This document shows, one piece after another, positions 35,616 to 47,618 of a stretch of DNA of 64,000 nucleotides. The DNA is taken from the NCBI GenBank assembly GCA_951799405.1, contig OX637346.1:12733215-12797214 (forward strand), given 5' to 3'. A model generated the notes under the pieces. The model saw only the letters and a program-made list of their open reading frames with translations. It was not told where the DNA came from and made no database searches. How positions within the stretch are numbered: the stretch's first letter is position 1; each line of letters begins with the position of its first letter. Origin of the DNA: Agapetus fuscipes. Taxonomy: Eukaryota; Arthropoda; Insecta; Trichoptera; Glossosomatidae. The translations under genes and the position numbers were made by a program.

Positions 35616-35628
35616 GTTTTTGTATTTC

Positions 35629-35790
35629 CTTCTTCTTCTTCAGACTGGCTTCATCCCCTGCTCTTCAAATACCTTTTCAACTTCCCCAAGACTAGATGTT
35701 CAGCCAACTTCTTCCATGCAGTTTGCTGAACATCGTCCAGCCATTTCAGTTGTGGTCTCTTCAGTCTACGCTTGGAAACCCTGGGTCGGT
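35629..35790 (-). pseudogene. Third LINE: C-terminal coding end with (GAA)n tail
   Basis: On the - strand it reads PRVSKRRLKRPQLKWLDDV, then QQTAWKKLAE and a stop, then gaagaagaagaagg. A basic stretch followed by W-L-D-D-V is typical of LINE polyprotein C-termini. It is truncated at the 5' side. Confidence 0.65.
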
Positions 35791-36327
35791 CAACAAAAGA
35801 TTATTTTAAGAAATTTATGATATTTTTGTAAAAAAAACTCATGGAAAATAAGCTAAAATTCAATGAAACATAAATATTTCATGAAAAAAATATTTTTTCG
35901 CTCTGTAGATAAACATAAGTTTGAAGTTTTTTCTAGGAATGAGTGGTCTCATTTTAGAGTGCAAATTTATTTTCATTACATTTTTATTCGCATCGGCTTC
36001 AATCTTTATTTTTTCGCGAATCTGGAAAACATAAACACCCGTGTTTATTTGCGAAACTTTTTCACACACTCTCGACTTTATTTTTCGACATTCAAAATTT
36101 GTTAGTCTGAGTGGTCTGCGCCGAAATACTTGTTGTTTACCTTTACAGTCGAGCTGTATAAAAATCGTTCCCTTATTTCATGAACACGAGAAAAACAAAA
36201 TACGATTTTAAATATTGTATTTGATCTGAGAAATATAATTTGAGACACTCAGGTTAACAATACAAATTCTTTAATTTTCTTGGAAGTTTATTTTTAAGGT
36301 CAAGTATAAACAGGACTTACATATTAA
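35791..36327. other. AT-rich spacer, nothing recognised
   Basis: No repeat match. Overlapping frames on both strands at 35860-36105 are low-complexity and chance-like. TTAA at 36324-36327 is the left target duplication of the piggyBac element. Confidence 0.4.
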
Positions 36328-38345
36328 CCCTACACTGCACGATTTTCTGTAAATGCAAATAAAAAATGTATTTGGATGTATTATCCCACATAAGTAATGG
36401 GAAAAATAGTAAAAAAAATCAAAAAACATTTTTTGTCTACTTTATTGTAGAAAAATCAGTTGTTACAAATATGCTAACTTGTACTTCTAGGCATTATTTT
36501 CGGGCGTCATATAATATGTTCCGAATAATTACTATTAATAAAATAATTAATACTTTCAGTTCAAATAGCAAAGGTTTAAGTTAGGAATACTAATAAAATA
36601 CACAATATTTTTTTTTTATATAAAAACTATAACTGATTATATATTCGAGGCTTGCAAATCTTGTTGTATGGCTGAGGCTAATTATCACTAGGTTTTTGAT
36701 GAAAAAATTATGAAGTGTGATATTTCATGAAACAATTATTATTTTTATCAGCACAGAGATGTATGCCACATTTATAGAAGGCAATAGCTTACATCCAGGT
36801 AACCTGCATCTCATTCTGATAATTATCATCAAATACCACACAGTGCCCAATATTGTCCGTTCTGACATCTTTCAGGGTATATAGGCAATAGTACTTGAAT
36901 TCAGTCTTTCATTGAAAATATCTGCCTCAACTGATGATGTACTGGGTCACCCACGTTTATTAGTCTTAGTGTAACCACAATGGCACGAGTTATAGGCTTA
37001 TTTGGGGTGAAAGTCGACCAAAAGCATTTTTTATTTATTTATTGAAACTTTTTTGTATAACAGCCAGTTGTTGATTATTGCCATAACTAAAAGATTTTAA
37101 AACACTCTCATGTACCATTTTCTTGTTCTCATCTTTATCTTATAACATTCCATCAAACTATCCATGAGGCTACCACCCCCCATATGCTTATTGAATTCCT
37201 CTACAAGTTTCGAAGCCTCAATATGTGCCTAATTTTTTGTTTTAAATTCTATCAAACTTTTTACAGTCTTTACAGGCTCTTTGCCAGTGGGAGTTGACAA
37301 AAACGAGATTGCAGGCTTTGCTGGATCTAATTGATTTGAAAATACATTAGATTCTGACACTATTCTATCTATCAAATAATTATTGAAAAAATACTTTAAA
37401 AATGCAAAAAGTGTCGTCAACTCCCTGATGGAAGGTGGAAACGAAGAATCACTTATCACAGAATCACTCTGAATTTCTTACATTCCTCATTTAGAATAAG
37501 GTTTTTACTTTTGCAAAGTAGTCGGGAATATTTTTCTTTGGGTTTTTTAGCAGCTTCTTTTGAATTCAATGGTACCTACTGGCTGTTCCTCTGGTTCAAC
37601 GGGTAACATCACTGCACCTTCTTCTTCTTTATCTTTTGAAACGTGACACTTAGGTAGGTTCATTGTAAATTCTAACAACTAACACATTTTATGTCTTGCG
37701 TTAATATTTCATACAAATAATATTGCCTGCCATCATCAATTACTTCAACCGGTATCGATTCTCCATCCAAGTCTTATGTAGGTATACGGGGTGGTAACCA
37801 CTCATCATCTGAGTCTTCAAAATCATCCTCACTTCCAGGAAAGGCCGCCACAAGGTTTTTTTTTTTTTCTATTTCAGTGATAAATTTAAAATCTCTCCAA
37901 TCTACTTTGCCTATTGTATATGAAATCATTTTACTGCAATCACACGTTAGTGTACAAGTTAACATATTTGTAACAGCCGAAAAGAGGTTCATTTTCAAAC
38001 ATCAAAATACTTAGTAATCATTATAAAAATATTTGATTACTCATTTATGTATCTTGGTTCGTCGTAACAAATACTTTTAATCACGGTTAACTGTAAATTA
38101 ACCACTTTCAAAAAATAAAAACCAAGAGCGTCCGCAGCACGTTTTTAGAAGTTTTGTCCAGCCACAATAAAGAAGTCATATTCACACTCAACGTTTATGT
38201 TGAGCAAGTTTGAACCTTACTAAAATGGACAGGGAGATGTAACCTAAATGATAAAATAGCACTGAAGTGAGAAAAAAAAATATTTCACAGTGATAGGAGG
38301 ATTTAAAACAGATGTTACAAATATGTAACAGTATGCAGTGTAGGG
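36328..38345 (-). mobile_element. piggyBac-family DNA transposon, 2,018 bp
   Basis: Perfect 12-bp terminal inverted repeats (CCCTACACTGCA at 36328 and TGCAGTGTAGGG ending 38345) are each flanked by TTAA (36324-36327 and 38346-38349), the diagnostic piggyBac target duplication. The interior holds a broken transposase on the - strand. Terminal integrity with a dead gene suggests mobilisation in trans or a recent death. Confidence 0.92.
36709..37998 (-). pseudogene. piggyBac transposase remnant, catalytic core missing
   Basis: Three blocks on the - strand in the correct order. (1) N-terminal, 37998-37774, with an acidic run (GSEDDFEDSDDEWLPP). (2) 37459-37020, with the domain start FLKYFFNNYLIDRIVSESN; after a stop it goes on to VEEFNKHMGGGSLMDSLMEC and RTRKWYMRVF. 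That second segment is the conserved N-x-x-MGGVD region, here GGS instead of GVD. (3) The C-terminal Cys/His domain, CRLPGCK then FYKCGIHLC...NCFMKYH, ending at 36709. The stretch expected between ESN and the MGG motif, including most of the DDD catalytic residues, is absent. Stops and frameshifts occur between blocks. The family's normal length is near 550-600 residues; well under that remains. Confidence 0.85.
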
Positions 38346-38421
38346 TTAACATATTATAATTAGAACAAAAACATCTCATGGTAATTTACACTTTTAGTAT
38401 ATTAGAGATGTGAGATATTTC

Positions 38422-38530
38422 ATTATTCCCGACGTTTCGTTGGCGACGTAGCCGATGTCTTCAGGAGGCACCCTCTCTGCACGATGAGTGAGAATGAACC
38501 TCACCGGTTATGTTTACACGTGTTTTTTAG
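38422..38530 (-). repeat. Penelope-LTR-like fragment with hammerhead-like core
   Basis: On the - strand: CTGAAGA, a hairpin (atcggc...gccaac), then GAAACGTCGGG. Same arrangement as at 20190-20262 and 57631-57757 but a different subfamily. Stem pairing next to the core is imperfect. Confidence 0.4.
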
Positions 38531-38602
38531 CAAGTTGGTGAATTGAATTTCGCTTCACGAATTTAAATTTTAATGTAAAAAAATGTTGTATCCCTTTACA
38601 TA

Positions 38603-38838
38603 TAGGTTGATACGAGGCTGACCACCCATACTGTATAAAATGGTTCACTTTGCCAATGTCACCCGTGTTTCAGGGAAGGTCATCAAAATTTGCAGGTCTT
38701 ATGTTCATTGTGGTTTAGTTTGAAATTCGTTATTAAACATCCAGCATTTGTAAGCGCGAATTACACGTGTCGGTTTGTGGGCATGCAATAACATGAATTT
38801 AAATGTGTATATTATTATGCAACTTCAATTACAGAATG
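38603..38838 (+). repeat. R1 copy, diverged tail
   Basis: tataggttgatacgaggctg through tgtttcagggaaggtcatc to gcaacttcaattacagaatg; the tail has lost its tandem repeats. Confidence 0.82.
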
Positions 38839-39584
38839 TATGTAAAAATAATATGGACTAATTTAAAAAAAAAGCTATAGGGATGCTCCTCATACAGAGA
38901 CTATTTTAATTATATTTTATCTTCCCTAAATGATAGTAATCAACCGCGACACTTCCTCGGGGATGAATTTGTCAAAATGCGCGGGAAACCGGCTCCGGTT
39001 AGGGCGGGAAAGTCTTCTCCCTGACCAGTTAAAATATTACGCCATTAAACAGGTGTATGTAGTCGGAAAGCTGTAATGGCGGACACAATTTCATTACGCG
39101 AAAGATCAAATTAAAATTGAAACAGTTTTATGTAACAATTATTGCTGCGGGCGCTTTTCCAGGTATTTTTAGATGCTTTTGTTTACGGCTTTCTACGCCA
39201 TTAAATTAATAATTAAATTAAACAATTTTGACGCTTTGATAACTCGCCATGAGGATGCTTTATTCACGTGGAAGCAAAACGTCGGCAGATAACAAAACAC
39301 TGTCAACACTGTAAGACCATGGTCAAAACACAAAAAAATATTTGTGACAACACAGAGAGATTAAATTTGTTTTCTAGAAAGCTACAAATATACCATGGTT
39401 TTACCCGAAAAAACACAAAAAACAATTTGTGAATCCGTAGAATTTTGTTTTGATTTTGGATAAGGTACCTACATTATTTTAAACGCGCATATTGTACACG
39501 TATAGTATAATAATAACAGGTAAATAAAAAAGAACACCGTTTTGTTTGTGACACACCTCAAGATAACGGCTGACAAATAATAAT
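38839..39584. other. No gene recognised
   Basis: Unique-looking, partly CpG-containing (38985-39010: gaaaccggctccggttaggg, an imperfect palindrome). No exon or repeat is supported. Confidence 0.4.
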
Positions 39585-39822
39585 AATAATAATCTAAGTT
39601 GCAAGGATATATTAACATTTAAGGCTCATATCAAATGCATGCCCAAAAACAAACACGTGTAAATTCTGAATGTGTACTTACAAATAAAATCTAAGCCTCA
39701 CATGAACATAAGCCCTACAACTTTTGCCGACCTTCCCTGACACAGGGGTGACATTGGTAAAGTGAACAATTTTTAACAGTATAGTTGGTCAGCCTCATAC
39801 CAACCTATAAGTCAAGGAATAC
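39585..39822 (-). repeat. R1 copy, 11-bp target duplication
   Basis: Tail aataataatctaag, complete to aagtcaaggaata. ACAAATAATAA occurs on both sides of the copy. Confidence 0.87.
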
Positions 39823-40198
39823 AAATAATAAATAACATTTAAGTATTTAAAAACAACAAAACCTTGAAAAGAAATCTATTTATACAAAAAAAGTCAATAC
39901 TTCCCTATACAAACAATGTAATAAAAATGAATAAGCCAGCATTGCAACTGACAAATAATGAATTCAAAATACAAACTTATAAAAATCTTTCAGATAGGTT
40001 TTCTATTTAAAATCACATATATGCTCAATTTAATGATTTTATGTATCACGATATTTTTAAATGTTTTTTACATGATACGAGTGTAAGAGCTTCGTGTTTT
40101 CCTTAATAACAAAACGAGCCCGCCAAAAAAATTTGTGAAAAAATAATGAAATTCCTACATGAAATGATATCGACGAAATTGTGAGGTCGTACGGCCGG

Positions 40199-40412
40199 GT
40201 TCTATAATCTAAGTTGTAAATATATGTTACATTTAAGATTCATATAAAATGCCTTCCAATAAGCAAACACGTATAAACGTGAACACGATCACACATGGCT
40301 CATGTGGACTTAAAATATAAAAACCCAATCTCAAATGAACATAAGCTCTACAATTTTTTTGCCGACGTTCCCTGAAACAGGGGAGACATTGGCAAAGTGA
40401 ACGATCTTTTAT
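40199..40412 (-). repeat. R1 copy, 5'-truncated
   Basis: tctataatctaagttg at left; ends soon after cattggcaaagtgaacgatc, lacking the last ~45 bp of the 5' end. Confidence 0.82.
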
Positions 40413-42130
40413 TATATTTTGTTCTTGGTAATTAAAAAAAGGGGTTTTATCATTTATCCCATTGACATATTACTCTATATACATATTATATATTACATAT
40501 TATTATATATAACAATATTATTATAACTCTATGATTTATCCAAAGATGTGCTAGGGAGTTTTTTTTGCATTAATAATATCTATTTGCTTACAATTTATGA
40601 AAAGTTTTAGAATAAACTTCTTAGATATCTATTTAAAAAAAACATGAAAACAAACTCTGTTTTTTTCTCCTGCTTTTTATTTGTTGATTGATCAAATAAT
40701 GAGTTTTGACCGTTCTCTTGACCATCTTTAAAAAACTAATAAATTTTAAATAAATCTTAACGTTATGCAAGGCTTTAGAAGGCAAATTGGAGTTAAGAAG
40801 TGTGAAAAATTTACGAGTAACAAAAACACACACAACGTTACAAGATTTTATACCAAGAAAATAATACATTAGGAGAAAATAACAAATGGAAAGTGAAATT
40901 TATAAGGATTAAAACAATAATATAATCAACCAAATTTAACATTGTTTGGTTTTATATCTATTGATGTGAAATTATTCAAGTAATGACATTATTTAATTTA
41001 ACCTTAATTTTTAATGGATTCAATCCCATAATAAAATTTACATATAAGTATAAGATTCATTAGATTAGATTAGATTAACATAAAGGATCAACAACTGGTC
41101 AAGAACAAAGGCATATAATTATCCAGAGGCTCTGAAACTTTTTAATTTGGATCATCATTTAATAACGTTGTAATATTTCGTTACGACTGACCCGAGGTCA
41201 CGAACGGCGTTTTCCAAACTTTCCAGACGACGTCGCCTCGTGGTCAGATTATCAAAACCCCGCAGAGTGTCGGTCCAGAAGGTGGAGAAACTGTCATTTA
41301 ATAAGACCGCAAATTTCGTTATTAAAACCTGAAAAATAAAGTTTTGTTTTCACCTCTGAGAATGAAAAAATATTTTAATTTGTCCCTCCCTACTAAGTCT
41401 ACCTTTTCGAAAAATTCTTTGTACTTTAAAATTGAAAATTGTGATTTATGTTAAACTTAAATCTGTCTTGTTTTTTTTTTCACTAAAAAATGTGTTCAAA
41501 CAACTTTCGAGAACTTTTTTTTAGTCAAAGCTTTTGTTTTCAAAAGTTACGGAATATATTTTCATTTCAAGTGTCTAAAGTTGTATTAAAAGAGATACAT
41601 GATATTGGAGGTCCACTATAAATGCATACACACGCGCAGGAATGAGCAGTTTTGCATTTTTTTTTTAAATCTGCACCGTAAATTGACATAAGTTTTGCAT
41701 TTTTTACCTCCACGGCTTTTTCAAGAATCGAAAGTGGCAAAAGTGACACTGTCAATATATAATTTTTTCAGTTGACGTTACTTTTCATACCTAAGTATTT
41801 ATTAACCCTTTAAAATTTTTATGCAAATTAATATACTCACATTTTTTTCACTAGTATTAAAAATATATTAGAACAAATATCAGTACACTTTTTTGAGGCC
41901 ATTTTTTCCCAACATTTCTTTATCTTCACAACTGTTTTTTCAAACCTATTATTTTGTGATCCTTTTTTCTACCTTCCCATCATTTTTCGTTGATTTATAT
42001 AATATTTGCATTATATTTATGTATTTTAATATATTTTGTTATTTGTTTGTTAAGATCTTAAAAAACAACTTTATTTATAAATACAGAATTATATTCCACA
42101 ATTATGTTTAAATTGTTGGATAATATCAGC
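40413..42130. other. About 1.7 kb AT-rich, no gene; R1-type tail at 41059-41077
   Basis: The only recognisable item is ttagattagattagatt at 41060-41076, matching the R1 pentamer tail with no body. Open frames at 40633-40869 (-) and 41893-42111 (+) are low-complexity. The block at 41190-41300 (gacgacgtcgcctcgtgg) is the least AT-rich part. Confidence 0.4.
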
Positions 42131-42330
42131 GTCTATAATCTAAGTTGCAAAGATATATTTACATTTAAAATTCATATTAAATGCATGCCCACAAACATAC
42201 ACTTGTAAGTTCGCCTTTACAAATGCAACTTTTGTCGACCTTCTCTGGAACAGGGGTGACATTGGCAAAGTGAACATTTTTTTTACAGTATGGATGGTCA
42301 GCCTCATACCAACCTATCAGTCAATGAATT
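42131..42330 (-). repeat. R1 copy with internal deletion
   Basis: The tail is heptamer type and the 5' end is cctatcagtcaatgaatta. About 50 bp around the tgaacataagcc segment is missing. Confidence 0.82.
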
Positions 42331-42549
42331 AATGAATATATAAACAAATAAATAAAATAAAAACGCGTTTCTTTCGAAATCTATTTTGGTTTCAGCCTGG
42401 GAGTACATAAGTAGAGTGTACCTGTGCCATGTCAGTGACGAGATAAAGGTCTCCGTCTCACACTACCCATACAGAGCGAGAGCAGTCACATGCTGCAAGC
42501 GCCATTGGAGTACCACTTCAGACAGCTGAATAATTCAGAAGTCTATTTA

Positions 42550-43370
42550 CAGTGCTATTCTGAGTTATCCTAATACTAAGACTTTTTTTCTTTATTTGAC
42601 TTTCACTATAAACTCGATTACAATAAAAAAAAACTCTCGTCGATATTCATATCAAGTCGTAGACTACAGATTTATTCACATAGCATTTAATTCATAGCTG
42701 ATCCATGAATGATCGTGTTTTTTTTGTGTGGATCATGTTTGGTGGCGGTCAAACAAACTGATCATCCATGGATCATTTTTTGATTATTTATCAATGAATT
42801 TTCCGTAAATATAACATAGTTATTGTGCTATTCTCAACACGTTTGATCACGCCATCGTTTTATGGAAAATTCACATCAGCTGGCGGACAATCTAATCTAA
42901 TCTAATCTAAGTTGCAAAGATATGTTACATTGGAGATTCACATAATATGCATTTTCACAAGCAGACACGTACAATTCGCGCTTGCACATGCCGCATGTGA
43001 ATCTACAACACAAAAACCAAATCTCAAATGGACATACACCCTGCAACTCTTGCCGTGCTTCCCTGAGACAGGGGTGACATTGGTAAAGTGAACCATTTTT
43101 ACAGCATGGATGGTCAGCCGCATACCAACCTATAAGTCAAGGAACAACAAAACCACATGGATTATCTGTGTGTAAATAACACCGTTATTCATATCACAGT
43201 TAATCCAGAGCTGATCTATGGATTATCGTTTTCTTTTACTGAAAAATCACGTTAGGTTGCGATTGAGCTATGGATATGCTATGTGTGAATATCATCGTTA
43301 GTGTGTTATTCAGAGAGAAGTAATACATGGCTCATCTAACGACTTGATAGTTTTTTTTTTTTTACCATAA
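42550..43370. repeat. hAT-like MITE remnants interrupted by R1
   Basis: Repeated cagtgctattc, ctgatccatgaatgatc, atcatccatggatcatt and gagctgatctatggattatc motifs resemble the 23352-23471 element. An R1 copy sits inside at 42891-43145. Individual borders cannot be set by eye. Confidence 0.4.
42891..43145 (-). repeat. R1 copy, full length (pentamer-tail subfamily)
   Basis: ctaat-repeat tail, gcagacacgtacaattcgcg, aaatggacatacaccctg, ends aagtcaaggaacaac. Nearly identical to 19549-19806. Confidence 0.88.
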
Positions 43371-43514
43371 TGCTTCGATCTCCTATAGATTAAATATTTA
43401 CAAAAAATGTTGTAATTCAATATATTTTCATATAAGATCGAGTTTCTAATGAATGGTATGAAAATGGAATAACACCTCTTGTAATCTGAAATTAATAACT
43501 TTTGGAATATTGAC

Positions 43515-44285
43515 GTCACTAACTACACATATAGTGTATCTCCTTGTAACGTTTTTCCCGAAGGGGTCGCAAATGACAAGTGGAGCATATTTATTATTAC
43601 AGGTAAGGGGTCCGGCCTGCGTGTTCCCATTCCTAGACCTAAAAGGAATGTTCACTCAGAAATGCACACGGAAGTATCATACCCTAAATCTGCCGTTATT
43701 GTTTCTTACACTTTATGGTCTTAGCAAAAAAGTGACAGTAATGAAAAAAATCAAGCATGTTTATTAATTTTTTATCTTAATTATAAAGTTTAAACAAAAT
43801 ATATAACTTAAAAATTGCGACCACAAAAAAATATTTAAAAAAAATACGTTTTTTACACTTCTGTAGCTACTTTCTCGTGTGTGCTATGTTTTGGAAATAT
43901 TTTTTTTCATTCTATTTATAGAACTATACATTGTATTGTGTAGTATCGAAACCGTTTTTTTATAATGTCAATAGTTTTTGAGTAAATATGGAAAAACTGA
44001 AACTACTTGATGAATTAAATTTTTTCCGTGTGCTTGTCTGAGTAAACATTCCTTTTAGGTCTAGGAATGGGAACACGCGTCCGGCCTTACGCTAACCACT
44101 TCAGTTGAAGTGGTTTTCCAGCTCACTGGTATTAATTTCTTTGAAGGCTAAGTAAACCTTGGCGGTATTTTATTTTGGGTTTGAAATAAACATCGAAACG
44201 TGAAATCATTTCTGGCTTCGAGTTGGATTCGAACCCGAGCTCTCGGCATGGAATGCAAACACACTAACAAATGAGCAATCGACCG
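43515..44285 (-). mobile_element. SINE-A split by a 460-bp MITE
   Basis: 3' part at 43515-43618 (ctacacatatagtgtatctc, cccgaaggggtcgc) and head part at 44079-44285 (cttcagttgaagtgg, ttcgaacccgagctctcgg, gagcaatcgaccgg). Removing the inserted element and one 9-bp duplicate restores a normal SINE order. Confidence 0.88.
43619..44078. mobile_element. 460-bp MITE with 9-bp target duplication
   Basis: Terminal inverted repeats of ~54 bp start GCGTGTTCCCATTCC and end GGAATGGGAACACGC. The target GTCCGGCCT is present at 43610-43618 and again at 44079-44087. No coding capacity inside. A 9-bp duplication is typical of Mutator-like elements and also seen in some Merlin elements; superfamily is inference. 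Confidence 0.9.
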
Positions 44286-45043
44286 GATTTATTCATATTG
44301 ATCGCATTTTTACTCTCCCCATAAATATAATGGAAGAAAAACAATGTGTACGAACAAAAACAAACCAAGAGGAAAAAACAGTAATCTTCTTTAATTTATT
44401 CAATCAGTACATGCACGGTGTTGCCAGTTTTCCCGCCCAAGGGAAAATATTTCGTTAGCAACCCGGGGAAAAATAACGAGATTACCTTGGCAGCCCAGAG
44501 TGGGGATTAATTTGTTTTTTTGCAAGACGGACTTTGGTCAGAAATTCTACCGTGTATCTCTTCCGAACATACATATTTTTTTTGTTCCAAAATGTTTCAT
44601 TTGTATTTTTTTTGGTAAATAATTTGCATACATACCATTGGATTAACATTCAAAGCTCATATCAAATGCATGACCATTGTTAAAAAAAGTATGAAGTCGT
44701 ATTTGTATGTTAAAATGATGCAATTCTTAAAACTTATAAAAATAACAGAAAAAGTATAATATTTAGGTTTATTTAAACAAATGTATCGATAGAGCTTTCA
44801 GATTTCATTATTTTTAGTACAAAATTAACAATACATTGCGAGTCGAGTAATGAACAAGTTGCATATTGTTCCTAGTCAAAGGAATTATTAAATTAAACTC
44901 CCTTATTATACGAAAACCACACAATTGAATTGTATTATATTTTAATTACGCTCTTGCATATGGTAACGTAGATTGCATGTGTATTAGTCACCCCAAGCCT
45001 GAAAATGATGAATACGTACACACCTATAGTTATATATAAGTCT
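44286..45043. other. No gene recognised
   Basis: Mostly AT-rich. 44400-44540 (gttttcccgcccaaggg, cccggggaaaaataacgag) is less so, but no feature is identified. Confidence 0.4.
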
Positions 45044-45267
45044 CAGTGGCGAAGGGTGCCATACAACTCGATTCTCATCGGTTTTCCTTTTGAAATGAGG
45101 CAAAAATGAAAATTAAGTAGACTGATGGTTTCAATGGGGAAAAATGTACGTATTGTTTCTTTGGTTTTAAATGTATTTTTTTACATTGTGCCTATATTTT
45201 TTAATTACTTTCTTGCCTCATTTTAAAATGGAAGCCGATGGGAATCGAGTTGTACCCTTCGCCACTG
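45044..45267. mobile_element. MITE with CAGTGGCGAAGGG inverted repeats
   Basis: Left end CAGTGGCGAAGGGTGCC and right end CCCTTCGCCACTG, with pairing continuing ~55 bp inward (caactcgattctcatcgg against ccgatgggaatcgagttg; aaatgaggcaa against ttgcctcattt). 224 bp, no coding. CAG-type ends suggest hAT; no clear 8-bp duplication is seen. A second, split copy lies at 56362-57091. Confidence 0.75.
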
Positions 45268-45309
45268 ATTATTAAGTCCTAGCTTTTGTATAATATAGTA
45301 ATAAACGCG

Positions 45310-45422
45310 ATTATTTTCAAACAGCAAAGCAATGGCTCATCTGCAGCCTACAGGGAATTTCTCATTAAAAAAACGATGATCTGTAGATCAGCCACGAATC
45401 ACATGTTTTTTGAATAGCACTG
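45310..45422. mobile_element. hAT-like MITE, inverted relative of 23352-23471
   Basis: aacagcaaagcaatggctc, aacgatgatctgtagatcag and terminal gaatagcactg match the reverse complement of the 23.4-kb copy. Confidence 0.55.
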
Positions 45423-46291
45423 AGAGTCTCTCGTTATAACGATTTTCTCTATGACGATTAACTTGTTATAACGCAAAAATGAAATGAACGAGGGCCGTTC
45501 GGTTTTGAAATAATTTACTCTATTTGTTATTTTCAGTACATTGGTCGTAGTCTAGTATTTCTCGCTGGGTTTTCGTGATCAAAATGCAGTTTGTTCGTTT
45601 CCCAGTGGGCCACAAAAAAAAGTATTTTCAAAAATATCTTCTGGATACTAGGATTAAAGAACTCTTACCGAGGGTGTCAGATTTGTTTCCTTGTTTTGTA
45701 TTTTCTTTCTTTTACACTCCACCATTTTGACCGCTCGTAGTCCAGTGATAAACGCATCATATGCAAAATCAAAAGATAAAGCGTTGGATTTACGGAAAAA
45801 AAACATTTGATTTTTTTTTCTCGTTGCTGAGTTGAGAAGAAACTTGTTTAAATTAATATTTTTAAGGGTTTGGTGGTTTAAATTAAATTTTAATATATTT
45901 CACATTAAAAACACTTTCTATATTTACAAATAAAAAATACCTACGCACAAAGCTATATCTTTCCACTGTTTTTTTTTGTAAATTATTTCGATAAATACCT
46001 GCACAACGATCTCTTCGTATAACGAAGACAATCGCTACAAAGAGAGAGTACTGTATGCTCGTACCAACTAGTATGTATTATGTATTTATAGCTATGGAAG
46101 GGATATTGCTCAAGAGACTCTGGAACATTCCATCAAATTAATATGTTCACAATCCTGTTACGTAAATTCAAATCAAATATTAACGTGAGATTACTGAAAT
46201 TAATAAATAATAATCATTTAATTATTCAATGTAGGAGTCTGATAATAAATAATATATTTTTAAGCCTTTTCATAATACGTGATATCAAATG
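45423..46291. other. No gene recognised
   Basis: AT-rich, no supported exon or repeat. Confidence 0.4.
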
Positions 46292-46541
46292 TTCCTTGAT
46301 TTATAGATTAGTATGAGGCTGACAACCCATACTGTACAAAATTATTCACTTTGGAAATGTTACCCCTGTTTCAGGGAAGGTCGGAAAGAGTTGGAGGGCT
46401 TATGTATATTTGAGATTGGGTTTTTATGTTGTAAGTTCTAATGCGGCTTGTGTAAGCGTGAACTTATTCGAGCATTCTTGTGATAATGCATTTAATATGA
46501 ATCCTAAATGAAATATTCATTTGTAAGTAAGATTACAGATT
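46292..46541 (+). repeat. R1 copy in duplicated block, unit A
   Basis: gttccttgatttatagattag start, tgtttcagggaaggtcgg, ends taagattacagattaaac. From 46321 on it is repeated 452 bp downstream. Confidence 0.82.
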
Positions 46542-46688
46542 AAACAAACCTATAGAAAGGATTCAAGTGCTCACAAACATATTATGAAGAATTTTACTCA
46601 TAAAGCTTTTCTTACTTATTGGGATGTTTGTCTTAGTAATAATTTATCTTGTGATGTATTGTCATTGTTATGTAGATTCATATGATAT

Positions 46689-46771
46689 TAATTAAATAAA
46701 ACACAGTTTCAATTCACTTTTATATTCTTTTAACTTTGTCTAACGTTTTCGCCTACAAGGCATCATCAGGA
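46689..46771 (-). repeat. Penelope-LTR-like end with CTGATGA...GAAA core, unit A
   Basis: On the - strand: cctgatgatgccttgtaggc, then gaaaacgttagac, and a long A/T part (aaaagtgaattgaaactgtg). The CUGAUGA and GAAA boxes of a hammerhead are intact; the pair directly after the core is U-C and stem III is not obvious. Confidence 0.45.
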
Positions 46772-47034
46772 AGACAACCCATACTGTACAAAATTATTCA
46801 CTTTGGAAATGTTACCCCTGTTTCAGGGAAGGTCGGAAAGAGTTGGAGGGCTTATGTATATTTGAGATTGGGTTTTTATGTTGTAAGTTCTAATGCGGCT
46901 TGTGTAAGCGTGAACTTATTCGAGCATTCTTGTGATAATGCATTTAATATGAATACTAAATGAAATATTCATTTGTAAGTAAGATTACAGATTAAACAAA
47001 CCTATAGAAAGGATTCAAGTGCTCACAAACATAT

Positions 47035-47506
47035 TGTTACGAAATTAGGGTTCAATTGTTTTCAAATTAAAAATACACAGGTCTTCTTCAATAGTTATTT
47101 ATTTTACACAGTTACAAAATTTATTTTTACACTACTTTCTCGATTATTCCACTTGGTTTTGGTTCACTGATCAGATGACTTCGATGTGTTTGTAAGTCTC
47201 TATGATACTGGCCCGCTCTGCAGGCCATTCGCACCTTTATACTCTTCAGAGCAGTATGATCCAGAACTAAAGTCGCCAGACGGTTCCAGAGTAATTATTA
47301 CTTCTCGATGTTTCACGTACTACCTAGACACAACCAAAATCCTACCTACCAATGCAATACAGTATTCCTATAATTATAACAAATACCTACTTAGCCTAGA
47401 GAATTCTACACTTATACACAATTATCGATCCTACCTACCTATACCTATGAGGACTCTTATAACTATAACTACCCATACTTATTTCAATATTTATATTTAC
47501 ATAACA
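47035..47506. mobile_element. Solo LTR, Ty3/Gypsy-type
   Basis: Starts TGTTACGAAATT, ends TACATAACA, 472 bp, flanked by ATAT at 47031-47034 and 47507-47510. The intact target can be read in the undisrupted unit A at 46579-46582. TG...CA ends with a 4-bp duplication fit Gypsy-type integrases. No internal retroviral-like genes remain. Confidence 0.85.
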
Positions 47507-47618
47507 ATATTATGAAGAATTTTACTCATAAAGCTTTTCTTACTTATTGGGATGTTTGTCTTAGTAATAATTTATCTTGTGATGTATTGTCATTGTTATG
47601 TAGATTCATATGATATTA

